This document shows positions 34,155 to 42,745 of a stretch of 64,000 nt of DNA, piece after piece. The notes below the pieces were generated by a model. The model made no database searches, had not been told where the DNA came from, and saw only the letters and a list, made by a program, of their open reading frames with translations. Source of the DNA: Phycisphaerae bacterium (GTDB lineage: Bacteria; Chloroflexota; Anaerolineae; 4572-78; J111). Each line of letters starts with the position of its first letter. Position 1 is the first letter of the stretch. A program made the translations under genes and the position numbers. Location of the stretch: positions 62,001 through 126,000 of the forward strand of contig JANQQF010000133.1 of NCBI GenBank assembly GCA_028285035.1, in the 5' to 3' direction.

Positions 34155-34796
34155 ATGCGATATGCGATCTTTTCAGACATTCACAATTATACCGCTGCTT
34201 TGGAGGCGGTGTTAGAACACGCGGAAACACAATCAATTGATCAATATATGTGTTTGGGCGATATAGGAATTGATGCGTGTGTGGATCTGGTGAGACAGGT
34301 GGAGGCAAGCACCGTTTTTGGGAATTGGGAAGTATCTGGCTGGCGAAGTCTGCTGCCGCAAAACCAACAATGGACTTTAAACTTACCGCCTATTATCAAA
34401 CAACCTTCTTTTTGGCTAACCCATGCGGCTCCATTTTGGATCGACTCGATTCAAACGTTACAAGATTATTTAGCAGACCGTCATTTTAAGCCAATGTCAC
34501 ACCTTTTCCCTTACCTACATTTTGAGTCAGAGCCTTTGTGGGATGCGATAGGCGTGCTGAGTGAAGCTACCATTCCTGTGCTTTTTCACGGTCATACGCA
34601 TCGACAAATGATTTGGCAGTTTACTGCCGATAATCAACTAAAAAGCTCATTTAGCCGAAGATTTTCTGTTGTTGAAGGTGATACATTGATTGTTGGGGTT
34701 GGGAGTGTAGGTCATCCCGAAGATGGGCCTGGTGCAGCTTATGTCGTTTATGATGATGAAGCCCAGCAAATTGAGATGGTTCGCGTAAATATTTAA
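34155..34796 (+). CDS. Calcineurin-like metallophosphoesterase
   Basis: 213 aa. The five metal-binding blocks are all visible: FSDIH (residues 6-10), LGDIG, FGNWE, LTHAAP and the terminal HGHTH. The family includes YfcE-type phosphodiesterases and related phosphatases; the substrate cannot be inferred. It is divergent from hisS and transcribed alone, ending in a strong terminator. The reach between blocks is typical of single-domain cytosolic members. Confidence 0.9.
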   Translation: MRYAIFSDIHNYTAALEAVLEHAETQSIDQYMCLGDIGIDACVDLVRQVEASTVFGNWEVSGWRSLLPQNQQWTLNLPPIIKQPSFWLTHAAPFWIDSIQTLQDYLADRHFKPMSHLFPYLHFESEPLWDAIGVLSEATIPVLFHGHTHRQMIWQFTADNQLKSSFSRRFSVVEGDTLIVGVGSVGHPEDGPGAAYVVYDDEAQQIEMVRVNI

Positions 34797-34814
34797 GTGG
34801 AAGCTATTACAAAT

Positions 34815-34853
34815 AAAACGACAGGCACTTGTCAATCAAGCGCCTGTCGTTTT
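34815..34853. terminator. Bidirectional terminator between phosphoesterase and CpXC genes
   Basis: AAAACGACAGGC (34815-34826) pairs with GCCTGTCGTTTT (34842-34853); CTTG/CAAG extends the stem past one mismatch around a 5-nt loop. It serves two convergent genes (stops at 34796 and 34865). Confidence 0.93.
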
Positions 34854-34864
34854 GAGTTTCTCTG

Positions 34865-36052
34865 CTACGGAAGATGAATCGTTGGCTTTGGGGGCGCTTC
34901 AGGTGCTGCTTGTTCCTCTTGCTGAGGGGCAACGCGTTGTTGAATCAAAGCCATCGCCGCATTACCCAACATTTCCATTGCTTGTGCCGTTTCAGGTTGC
35001 TTTTGACGCTGGGCTTCTTGAATGTTTGCTGATAAGATGGCGAAGAAAGCTTCATCAATTTCATTAAGTCGTTCTTCAAGTGTTTTTAATGGATCATTGG
35101 ATTGTAGGACATCTTTCAGGAGTTGTGCTGATTTTTCAAAGGCTTGTCGACTTTCCTCCTCCTGCTTACCTTTGACCTCCAAAATCTTTGAACGAAGGGC
35201 TATTAAACGATTTGCTTGCTTCTTATCCCCTGATTTGTTAATTTGATCAATTTTATCGGTGAGCGTTTGAAAAAATTGATAATCCAACATTTGATGCCCT
35301 GCCGCAATAAGTTGTTCAAACTCGTCCTCACTCGTCGCTTCCTGTAATCTTTCCAAAAGGTCTTCAGGGCTGCGTAACGATACAATCCCTAACTCTTTAT
35401 CAATTTCAGCGACAATCTCTGTCCCTCGGCTGCTTTCTTGAGCGAGATAGGCTCGTAAGGCAAAGAGCGCCTGAGCCCCGGATGCATTTCCTTCATATTG
35501 TGCGGCTTGCATTGAGGCTGTTAAAATTTCAAAGAACTCTTGATCCAGCAAGTTATCATTCTCTTTGATTTTTGCCTTTAATTTAGTTTCATCCTCAAGC
35601 CCCAAAAATTCTTCCAGCAACTGGACTTTAGCTTTTTGCGCCTCATACATTTCTTCTGTAATGCCATCCGCTTCTAAGACCGCTTTAATTAAGCTCTCCA
35701 TTCCTAAAAAAGGCTTAGGGTTCAGTAAGTAGAACTTTCTTTTCTCTTCAGGTAAGGAATTAAAGACTGCGTTTGTTAAACTTCCCACAATTTTTTCTTG
35801 TTCTACTTGGGTCATTTGTAAACTATTGGGCACAAATACAAATGATAATTCTTTGTCGAGGTCAAAAAAGAATAGTGGGGCTGTGATAGGTGCTACTTGC
35901 TGACATTGAGGGCATTGGACAAGATTCAGGCGGCCTTGAATCAAGGCGGATTTTTGAGATGGGTCTTGACCGTTAACAATGCTTTCAATGGGGGCTGTGA
36001 ATTGGGCTGAACATACCGGGCATGTTACGGGTGCAACTTGTTGAGTTGCCAT
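34865..36052 (-). CDS. CpXC domain protein with long helical C-terminus
   Basis: 395 aa. The first 130 residues match the CpXC domain, with CPVCSAQF and later CPQCQQ as zinc-binding pairs followed by the FFFDLDKELSFVFVP core. The rest (about 150-385) is charged and helical, with repeated ALQAAQ/FFEILTASM-like and FFAILSANIQEAQRQ phrases suggesting three or four helical repeats. A Pro-rich tail ends the protein. CpXC proteins are of unknown function. It lies beyond a strong terminator from the phosphorylation-signalling operon on the same strand, so it is probably transcribed separately. AAGGAAAGG precedes the ATG. Confidence 0.85.
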   Translation of the reverse strand: MATQQVAPVTCPVCSAQFTAPIESIVNGQDPSQKSALIQGRLNLVQCPQCQQVAPITAPLFFFDLDKELSFVFVPNSLQMTQVEQEKIVGSLTNAVFNSLPEEKRKFYLLNPKPFLGMESLIKAVLEADGITEEMYEAQKAKVQLLEEFLGLEDETKLKAKIKENDNLLDQEFFEILTASMQAAQYEGNASGAQALFALRAYLAQESSRGTEIVAEIDKELGIVSLRSPEDLLERLQEATSEDEFEQLIAAGHQMLDYQFFQTLTDKIDQINKSGDKKQANRLIALRSKILEVKGKQEEESRQAFEKSAQLLKDVLQSNDPLKTLEERLNEIDEAFFAILSANIQEAQRQKQPETAQAMEMLGNAAMALIQQRVAPQQEEQAAPEAPPKPTIHLP

Positions 36053-36165
36053 AAATTATACCTTTCCTTGGCTATTGTTCCAGAAAAACGACTCAGCTAT
36101 CATACTCACCTGTTAATGATATGTCAAAGAATCAGATTTAGCAGACTGGTAAATCGGGCGTTTCT

Positions 36166-36215
36166 AACATATAAAAAATCGCCATCATTGTATAGATGGC
36201 GATTTTTTATATGTT
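36166..36215. terminator. Strong terminator with 21-bp stem
   Basis: Arms 36166-36186 and 36195-36215 are perfectly complementary over 21 bp around an 8-nt loop, with core AAAAAATCGCCATC / GATGGCGATTTTTT. It closes the minus-strand operon ending at 36302. The following 36216-36301 carries AATTGTG/CACAATT words but no gene. Confidence 0.9.
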
Positions 36216-36301
36216 GGACTAATTGTGCTAAATGTTGAAGCAACTTCACAATTCACGCTTAGCTAATCAAATGAATGTAAAGCCTACGATTCACAATTGT
36301 G

Positions 36302-36547
36302 CTAATCTCGGAAGAAGGACTCGACTGCTTCCTGATCTTCATCACCTGGCATTGTTTCTAAAAAGCTAATACGGTGCCAGGGGAAAAGAACTTTAGTCGC
36401 TTCAGCTTCAATATATGTCACCGGCTTACCATTACGTAATCGTGGGTTTGTAATTGTGATAAAGCTAGCACTGGGAGATGGAAGCTCATCAACCTCTGCT
36501 AAAAACGGCTCTTGATTCATAACGTGAACAATCACAGTAATTGCCAT
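36302..36547 (-). CDS. Small conserved-looking protein of unknown function
   Basis: 81 aa, acidic, beta-rich at the N-terminus (MAITVIVHVMNQEPFLAEVDELP) with a compact middle (PRLRNGKPVTYIEAEATKVLFPWHRISFLE) and an acidic tail. No known motif recognised. It has a textbook AAAGGAG site before the ATG and lies 53 bp after the zinc-ribbon FHA gene, at the end of the kinase/PP2C/VWA/FHA operon and just before a strong terminator. It is therefore likely a small accessory member of that signalling set. Confidence 0.75.
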   Translation of the reverse strand: MAITVIVHVMNQEPFLAEVDELPSPSASFITITNPRLRNGKPVTYIEAEATKVLFPWHRISFLETMPGDEDQEAVESFFRD

Positions 36548-36600
36548 TTAAATTCTCCTTTGGTTAGGTTAATAATGAATAAACCTTGCGGGTAAAGTAA

Positions 36601-37110
36601 CTAAGCCATTTCTATCTCAATCAGCAACTTACCTAATTGAAGCTGATCGTGATCGTGTAAAACCTCAGGTAAATAGGGAGCTAAACGTTTACCGTTAATA
36701 AAAGTGCCATTAATGCTGCCTAAATCTTCAACAACAACAGTTCCTTCGCGCTTCAGAATACGAGCATGTCTGCGAGAGACGCCTTTTTCCAAGCCGTTAT
36801 CATTAGTAAGGTCAATTTCTGGAAAAACATCACTAGCAGGATCAAGCCGACCAAGATGTAGAGCCTTGTTTAAGGGGGCTTCAAGCTGTCGAGCGTGCTC
36901 ACCGATTGTCAGTCGAATAGCATTGGGTCCCTCAACTTGAGCAGAGGGTGTACCTTCGCCATCCTCATCCCCCTCGCCGACCCATTGAATTTCATCAGTA
37001 CCTAGAGGATCTGTGCCTCGATGGTCATCCTCTAATAAATAGGTTCCACATTCACTACAGAAAAGTGTATTAGCAACATGTTGAGTTCCGCAAAATGGAC
37101 ACTTAATCAC
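36601..37110 (-). CDS. Zinc-ribbon / FHA domain protein
   Basis: 169 aa. Residues 1-25 form a zinc ribbon with two CxxC pairs (CPFCGTQ, CSECGTY). An acidic linker (about 26-60) joins it to an FHA domain (about 65-168) with HLGRLD, GVSRRHARI and LGSINGTFINGKRL, the phosphothreonine-binding residues being intact. It should bind a phosphorylated partner, most simply a target of the kinase encoded three genes upstream. Its start overlaps the DnaJ-VWA 3' end by 8 bp, which implies coupled translation. Confidence 0.9.
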   Translation of the reverse strand: MIKCPFCGTQHVANTLFCSECGTYLLEDDHRGTDPLGTDEIQWVGEGDEDGEGTPSAQVEGPNAIRLTIGEHARQLEAPLNKALHLGRLDPASDVFPEIDLTNDNGLEKGVSRRHARILKREGTVVVEDLGSINGTFINGKRLAPYLPEVLHDHDQLQLGKLLIEIEMA

Positions 37111-38584
37111 GATGTATCTCCTTTGGCAAAATTGATAGACTACGTGTCCCGTATCTAATCTTTTTGCGACCCTCCGCTGAAAGATCTCCTGTACGCGCTA
37201 AACGTCCTGCTTCTAACAATGCAGCACGTGCTAATTCAGTTTCGCCCAGGTTAAGAAGACGGGTAGCAATTGTTTCTAGGCGTTGTGTGGCTGCACTAAT
37301 TTGTCCGTTTTCTAAGTCATCCATAGCTTTTTCTTGCATTTTAAAGATGGCTAATTTTCCGAGTGCTGTCACGATTGTAGGGGGAATATTTGGGGGGCCT
37401 TCAATCTGGGGCACAAATTCCCCGTGAACCTCGGTCCATTCCCAATTTCGACGATTTACTTGACCTGGAACGTCGCCATCAAACGTAATTCGTACCAATC
37501 TATTTTTTCCAGGGGTGACCTCACGGGCCACTCTAAATTCAAGTAATAATGTCTTTCCTTGATCAGTCCCAAGCGGACCAAGCATCATTTTTTCACCATG
37601 AACATCAAGGCGTTGAATATGTGGTGTCACTTGGAATCCTTCTTTTAGCGTAACATTGCTCGCTGGCGTAAAGCTCATTGTTAATTCACGAGCGACCACT
37701 GTGCTAAGATTACGCATTGTATCTTTGAACACATCGATGACTTTTCTGGGGGAGTCGATATAAACCGAGGTGCCACCCGAGGCTGAAGCCATCTGATCCA
37801 ACAAATTCTCATTCCAATCCGAGCCAATTCCCAATGTCGTTAGACTGATTTGGTGTAGCCCAGCTAATTTTGCCTGCTCTAAACACCCTTCCTCATCCCC
37901 ATAGGTTTGGCCATCAGTTAACAAAATCATATGGTTTACGGAAGCTTCAGTTCTAAATCGACTGAGTTCCTTTAAACCAGCCAAAAGCCCTTGCAACATT
38001 TCTGTGCCACCACTGGCTTGAATCGTACTCGCAATTGATTTTGCCAAAGGTTTGTCAATATCCCGTTGAGCGGGCAAAACAACCTCGGCTCGATCACTAA
38101 AAACAACCAAACTTAGGGCGTCATCGGGGTTTAAGCTATCAATAATTTCACGCGTAGCTTCTTTGACCTGTTGTAAGCGAATGCCTTGCATTGAGGTGCT
38201 TCGATCAAGCACAAGACATAAGTTCACTGGTAAACGAGAGGTTGGCAGATTGGTCGCGGGAGAAATATCAATCCAGGTGTAAACCGCTTGTTCTTCTACA
38301 TGGGTTTGCAAAAATTGATGGCTGGCAATGGATCGCACACTGAGTGCCGATGATTTGTCTGAGCCTTGTGCCTCACGAGCTCGATCATAAGCACGTCTTT
38401 TTGTCGGGTCACTTAGTGTTTCAAATGCTTGTTGAATGTCTTTGAATATTGTCGCAGCATTTGGATTATCACTAATGTCAGGGTGATATTCTTTCGCCAA
38501 AGTACGGTAGGCTTGCCGAATTTGCTCTTCGGTAGCGAACGAATCAATTTTTAAGATATCATAATGGTCTTTATCAGCTTGCAT
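37103..38584 (-). CDS. DnaJ-domain / von Willebrand factor A protein
   Basis: 493 aa. Residues 1-70 are a J domain with the HPD tripeptide (KEYHPDISD) that stimulates Hsp70 ATPase. Residues about 120-290 are a VWA domain with intact metal-ion site DRSTS, GGTEM and LLTDGQ. The next 120 residues are beta-rich (MSFTPASNVTLKEGF) and the tail is helical, as in CoxE/TerY-like VWA proteins of regulatory type. There is no signal peptide, so it is cytosolic. A J domain fused to a VWA is unusual and suggests chaperone recruitment to the phosphorylation module. It overlaps the FHA gene by 8 bp. Confidence 0.9.
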   Translation of the reverse strand: MQADKDHYDILKIDSFATEEQIRQAYRTLAKEYHPDISDNPNAATIFKDIQQAFETLSDPTKRRAYDRAREAQGSDKSSALSVRSIASHQFLQTHVEEQAVYTWIDISPATNLPTSRLPVNLCLVLDRSTSMQGIRLQQVKEATREIIDSLNPDDALSLVVFSDRAEVVLPAQRDIDKPLAKSIASTIQASGGTEMLQGLLAGLKELSRFRTEASVNHMILLTDGQTYGDEEGCLEQAKLAGLHQISLTTLGIGSDWNENLLDQMASASGGTSVYIDSPRKVIDVFKDTMRNLSTVVARELTMSFTPASNVTLKEGFQVTPHIQRLDVHGEKMMLGPLGTDQGKTLLLEFRVAREVTPGKNRLVRITFDGDVPGQVNRRNWEWTEVHGEFVPQIEGPPNIPPTIVTALGKLAIFKMQEKAMDDLENGQISAATQRLETIATRLLNLGETELARAALLEAGRLARTGDLSAEGRKKIRYGTRSLSILPKEIHRD

Positions 38585-38627
38585 TCGACGGACTTTCGTC
38601 TGAAAAATTAAATCTTAAAGAGGAAGT

Positions 38628-39542
38628 TTACTCCTCATCAATGCCCATTGAAATGATAATAATGGTGATATTATCTTCACCGCCCTTATCATTTGCTATT
38701 GAAACTAACTCGTCACAAGCTTCTTGAGGAGAGTTGGCTTGATCTAAAGTTTTTTGGAAAAGTGCATCATCATCAATACCTTTCCATAATCCATCACTGC
38801 AAATTACAAGTGAACTGCCTGAAGGTAAATGTTGGACATAGGTATCGGCCTCGACTGTGTCCCCTTGACCAATCGCGCGATATAACACATTTTCAATTTG
38901 TGCAATTTGCTCCGCTGGAACCTGCCCTGTGGACTTTAGGCGTTGGGCTAATGAATGATCTTCTGTAATTTGCTTGAGACCGTTGTCATTAAATAAGTAA
39001 GCTCTTGTATCACCTACATGAGCAATATACGCACTGTTCCCCATAAGCATTGCTGCGGTTAATGTTGTGCCGCCATCAGGTGCTGCTTCACGAACTTGCT
39101 CATTTGCTTGTTCCACAGCTGCTGTGAGTGCTTCATTGATGGGACGACCAGCATTGTTTTGATGGTCAGGCGTTAAGGTCGGTAAATAAATTTCCTCTAA
39201 CAGGCCTTTCGCTGTTGACTGTGCGGCTACAGCACTTGCTACATCGCCCTTTTCGTGGCCGCCCATTCCATCTGCAACAATAAAGATACCAAACGGTTCA
39301 TTACCGTAGCTTTGATACATGACTGTTTCGATAGTGTACACGGAGTCTTCATTACGCTCTCGTACCTTACCAACATCAGTTAATTTTCCAACATGTAAGC
39401 CAGGTGGTAGATGTTTTAGACTTTGAGTCATTAAAGTGGGCTGACTCTTTGAATCTTGCGGCCCTTCTAAGGAAGATGGTTCAGATGCATTCTGATCGAT
39501 GTCACTTTTTGATTGAGTAAAGAGCCGCTGAAAAAAGTTCAT
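38628..39542 (-). CDS. PP2C-type protein phosphatase
   Basis: 304 aa. Mn/Mg-dependent Ser/Thr phosphatase of the Stp family: RNEDS, VADGMGGHEKG, GDTRAYL, CSDGLWKGI and GGEDNITIIII provide all metal-binding Asp residues. About 50 residues of polar N-terminal extension precede the domain (it opens at VGKLTDVGKV). It is the natural antagonist of the kinase encoded 58 bp upstream and shares the operon with DnaJ-VWA and FHA proteins. Confidence 0.94.
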   Translation of the reverse strand: MNFFQRLFTQSKSDIDQNASEPSSLEGPQDSKSQPTLMTQSLKHLPPGLHVGKLTDVGKVRERNEDSVYTIETVMYQSYGNEPFGIFIVADGMGGHEKGDVASAVAAQSTAKGLLEEIYLPTLTPDHQNNAGRPINEALTAAVEQANEQVREAAPDGGTTLTAAMLMGNSAYIAHVGDTRAYLFNDNGLKQITEDHSLAQRLKSTGQVPAEQIAQIENVLYRAIGQGDTVEADTYVQHLPSGSSLVICSDGLWKGIDDDALFQKTLDQANSPQEACDELVSIANDKGGEDNITIIIISMGIDEE

Positions 39543-39600
39543 AAAGTAGAGCTTTCCTGTTCGTTTAGATGTAACTAAAGAATTTTGTTAATTCTTTAGC

Positions 39601-41721
39601 TTAAGCAGGTAGTGCATAAACATGATGGTCGGTTGAGCCGATATAAACAATTCCATCCTTTATCAATGGTGAGCCAGGAATTGGCCCACCTGTCTTGAAT
39701 CTCCACCGTAAGCGTTTATCTTTGCGATTAATGCTAATCACTTCTCCTGTTGTGGTCCCGAAGTAAACCGCATCTTCAGTTACAGCAGGGGTAGAGACAA
39801 TGGGTGACTCAGCATTAAATTTCCAATTGACACGTCCAGACTTTGTATCAATTGCATATAAATGCTTGTCTGTTGAACCAATATAAACAATTCCTTCAAA
39901 AACAACAGGGCTAGAAATAACCGCATTACCTGTCCGTGTTCGCCAGTTACTGTAGCCGCTTTTCGCATCAACACTGTAAATATTCCAATCAGTTGATCCA
40001 ACGATAACCATACCATCGTGTAATACTGGGCTAGATGTAATCGGACGATTGGCTCTAAATTTCCAGCGAGATGCACCAGAAGAAAGATCAACGGCATATA
40101 AATGATGATCCTCACTGCCAACATACACCAGTTCATCCCCTAGGGCGGGGCTTGACCGAATAGGCCCCATCGCCTCAAATCGCCAGATGACACGGCCAGT
40201 TTTAGTGTTGACCGCATATAAACGGTGGTCATCGGAGCCAAAGAAGGCGTGATCATATGCCGCAACAGGAGATGATCGAATACGACCTTCTGTTGGGCAG
40301 GTCCAAATCATGCGGCCACTATTTGTAATGGCATAAGCAACCCGATCCTCTGAACCAAAGATCAGGCGATCTTTGTAGACAGCGGGCTTTCCAGCAATTC
40401 CCCCATCGCTAGCAAATTTCCATTTAAATTTGCCGTCCTTTAAATCAAGGGCATAGATATTATTATCATAGACCCCGACATAAAGGGTTGTATCGTCAGC
40501 CGAAGGTGCTTTACCTCGAATCTCATCTTCGCATTTAAATTTCCAGACAGGAAGAATAGAGTCTTCTACTTCAAATTCACCCGAGAGCATCGAAGTGCCT
40601 GGGATATGTTGAGGTGGATAGCCAGGTGGCGGTTGTTGCGGATACTGTTGAGGCGGATAGCCAGGCTGAGGCGGATAACCGGCTGGCGGTTGTTGCGGAT
40701 ACTGTTGAGGTGGATAGCCAGGCTGAGGTGGATAACCGGCTGGTGGTTGTTGTTGTGCTGGTGGAGGTGGTGGCTGCGTCAACATTTGAGTAGCATTCGA
40801 CTGAGGCGCTGCTCCCACCCCAGACGTATCATTACGTTGAGCCGCTTTCAAAGCATCTCCGAACTCTTGAGCAGTACTGTATCGCTTTTCAGGGTCATAC
40901 TCTAAAGCTTTCATAATTACTATATTGGTGGCTTCAGAGATAGAAGGATTGAGTAATCGGGCTGGTTCCTCATGAAAAGTAAATGGTGGTTCCAAACGAG
41001 GATCACGCTTTGTTAGGAGGTGGTGCATTGTAGCGCCCATTGCATAAATGTCACCCCGTGGTTCCGCCACCCCACGATACTGTTCAGGGGGAGAATATCC
41101 CTCGGTTCCAATCATTGTCCCTTTTTGACCTACCTCAAACGCCTTAGCAATACCAAAATCGATCAAAGAAATTTTATTATCGCGCCCTTTTCGAAGCATA
41201 ATATTGGCAGGTTTTATGTCTCTAAACACGATGTTTTTGCTATGGAGGTATACAAGCACATCACAAACCTGAAGTGCCCAGTCAAGGACAATATCCTCTC
41301 GAATCATGCCTTCACTATTTTCAAGAACATCCTCAAGATCCTGGCCTTCAATATACTCCATAACCAAGTAACTGCGGACCGATTCGGTAAAGAAGTCGTA
41401 AATATCAGGGATACCTGGGTGCTTTAATTCAACTAAAATATTAGCTTCTCGTTGAAAACTCTCCAGAGCGACCTTACGAATCTGGGGATCAGGTGTTGTA
41501 CTAATCATTTCCTTGACAGCACATTGACGTGTAACACCCGAAAATCGTAAATCCTGAGCCAGATAAACGGCCCCCATCCCCCCGACACCTAAAACCTTGA
41601 TAATTTCATATCGGCTTTGGAGAATAGCCCCCTTAGGAAGAATATTTTCATCTTGTTGTTGACTATCTCCTGAGTCTTTAGGTGACTCTGGAGTGTTTAA
41701 AAAACGTGTTTCAACTGTCAC
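39601..41721 (-). CDS. Ser/Thr protein kinase with Pro-rich linker and PQQ-like beta-propeller
   Basis: 706 aa. Kinase domain about 35-300 with GVGGMGAVY, AVKEM, catalytic loop FRDIKPAN (Phe in place of the His of HRD) and DFGIAK. A Pro/Gln/Tyr-rich linker (PPAGYPPQPGYPPQQYPQQ repeats, about 315-375) leads to seven or more PQQ-like blades (LYAVNTKTGRVIWRF pattern) to the C-terminus. No transmembrane helix is present between them, so the propeller is cytosolic, perhaps a ligand or protein sensor. The start is GTG with TAGGAG upstream. First gene of the PP2C/DnaJ-VWA/FHA operon, from the promoter at 41751-41779. Confidence 0.93.
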   Translation of the reverse strand: MTVETRFLNTPESPKDSGDSQQQDENILPKGAILQSRYEIIKVLGVGGMGAVYLAQDLRFSGVTRQCAVKEMISTTPDPQIRKVALESFQREANILVELKHPGIPDIYDFFTESVRSYLVMEYIEGQDLEDVLENSEGMIREDIVLDWALQVCDVLVYLHSKNIVFRDIKPANIMLRKGRDNKISLIDFGIAKAFEVGQKGTMIGTEGYSPPEQYRGVAEPRGDIYAMGATMHHLLTKRDPRLEPPFTFHEEPARLLNPSISEATNIVIMKALEYDPEKRYSTAQEFGDALKAAQRNDTSGVGAAPQSNATQMLTQPPPPPAQQQPPAGYPPQPGYPPQQYPQQPPAGYPPQPGYPPQQYPQQPPPGYPPQHIPGTSMLSGEFEVEDSILPVWKFKCEDEIRGKAPSADDTTLYVGVYDNNIYALDLKDGKFKWKFASDGGIAGKPAVYKDRLIFGSEDRVAYAITNSGRMIWTCPTEGRIRSSPVAAYDHAFFGSDDHRLYAVNTKTGRVIWRFEAMGPIRSSPALGDELVYVGSEDHHLYAVDLSSGASRWKFRANRPITSSPVLHDGMVIVGSTDWNIYSVDAKSGYSNWRTRTGNAVISSPVVFEGIVYIGSTDKHLYAIDTKSGRVNWKFNAESPIVSTPAVTEDAVYFGTTTGEVISINRKDKRLRWRFKTGGPIPGSPLIKDGIVYIGSTDHHVYALPA

Positions 41722-41750
41722 TATACACTCCTACAAAGCATCTTTTAATA

Positions 41751-41779
41751 ATTATATGCATCCGTGTTTTGTAATGCAA
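41751..41779 (-). promoter_or_regulatory. Promoter of the kinase-phosphatase operon
   Basis: Minus strand: TTGCAT (41779-41774), 17-bp spacer, TATAAT (41756-41751), 30 bp before the GTG at 41721. Confidence 0.72.
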
Positions 41780-42328
41780 CAAACAAGGGATTTATTCAGG
41801 TGAAGTAGCGGGGTTTCTTTTATATGCATGTTCAACAAGTCTATCGAATTATACTATTCCCTCTGGCTTACGTCAACCGCATTTTTTAAACCTAGTTACC
41901 ATTCTTATTCATGAGGCGTCAAAGGAAGCCAAGCCAAGATATAGTTAGTGTGACCTATGCCCTAAAATCAAGCAACTTTCTAGTTAAATTCAATCGTGAT
42001 ACATTTCTAACTATTGTGCCATTTTCTAATAGTGGTATAATTTAGGCCACTTGCAACCGCTTGATAACCTGTGTATCACTCACCAAACAAAATTTTTTAT
42101 TTTTATACTTAACCAGAATAGTCGCACCCTTTTTCACTTAAAGTAGAGCTAGACTGGTTCAAGTAAATTAGCGTGAGTCTTTGAAAATAAGTACCTAAAC
42201 GGGTAAAAATTACCTGTCAATGACCTAATTCTTGATTTACCTGTTAATAATTCGCCAAAAGCTGCCCAATTTTTATTTGCGATTACTTTTTGCGAATCAC
42301 TCAAATTTCTTCTGGAGTACAAACCGCT
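41780..42328. other. A/T-rich divergent intergenic region
   Basis: About 550 bp with no convincing gene. It carries an extended -10-like TGGTATAAT at 42033-42041 (plus strand) with a weak TTGTGC -35, about 285 bp before the receiver gene. A loose direct repeat TTACCTGTCAAT / TTACCTGTTAAT lies near 42208 and 42237. A long untranslated leader or an unseen small RNA is possible. Confidence 0.4.
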
Positions 42329-42694
42329 ATGAAGACCATATTATGTGTTGATGATGACCCTACCCAATTGATGTTGTTAAGATTGGCTCTAACACGGGCA
42401 AACTATAAGGTTTTGGAAGCCGTGAATGGGCAGGAAGGTGTCGATTTGGCCTTGAAGCATCAACCAGATTTGATCATCATGGATTTGATGATGCCCATTA
42501 TGGACGGTGCGGTAGCAGTACAACATATCAAGCAAAATGCAAAAACGAAAGATACACCTGTTTTGATTTTATCCGCTTATGCTCGTGGGGAACAGGCAAA
42601 GCGAGCGCTGGAAGCCGGTGCGGCTGAAATGATCTCAAAGACCTTTATTCTGACAGATCTAGTGGATAAAATTAAAGGCTATTTTAAGGACTAG
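42329..42694 (+). CDS. Stand-alone response regulator receiver
   Basis: 121 aa, a single CheY-like receiver: ILCVDDDPTQ acidic pocket, phosphoacceptor in LIIMDLMMPIMDG, Ser in LILSAYARG and Lys at MISKTF. No output domain. ATG 42329 has GGAG about 11 nt upstream; upstream in-frame codons are not needed. It lies 51 bp before ppk1 and may modulate or share its transcription; the phosphodonor is not adjacent. Confidence 0.88.
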   Translation: MKTILCVDDDPTQLMLLRLALTRANYKVLEAVNGQEGVDLALKHQPDLIIMDLMMPIMDGAVAVQHIKQNAKTKDTPVLILSAYARGEQAKRALEAGAAEMISKTFILTDLVDKIKGYFKD

Positions 42695-42745
42695 TCAATT
42701 TGAAAAATTTGTGCTTCAGGGAACTACTATAGGGAGGGTAATACT

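Noticed and set aside
40606..40905. Plus-strand open frame rich in Arg, Trp and Leu
   Set aside because: It is the reverse reading of the Pro/Gln/Tyr repeats in the PQQ kinase linker.
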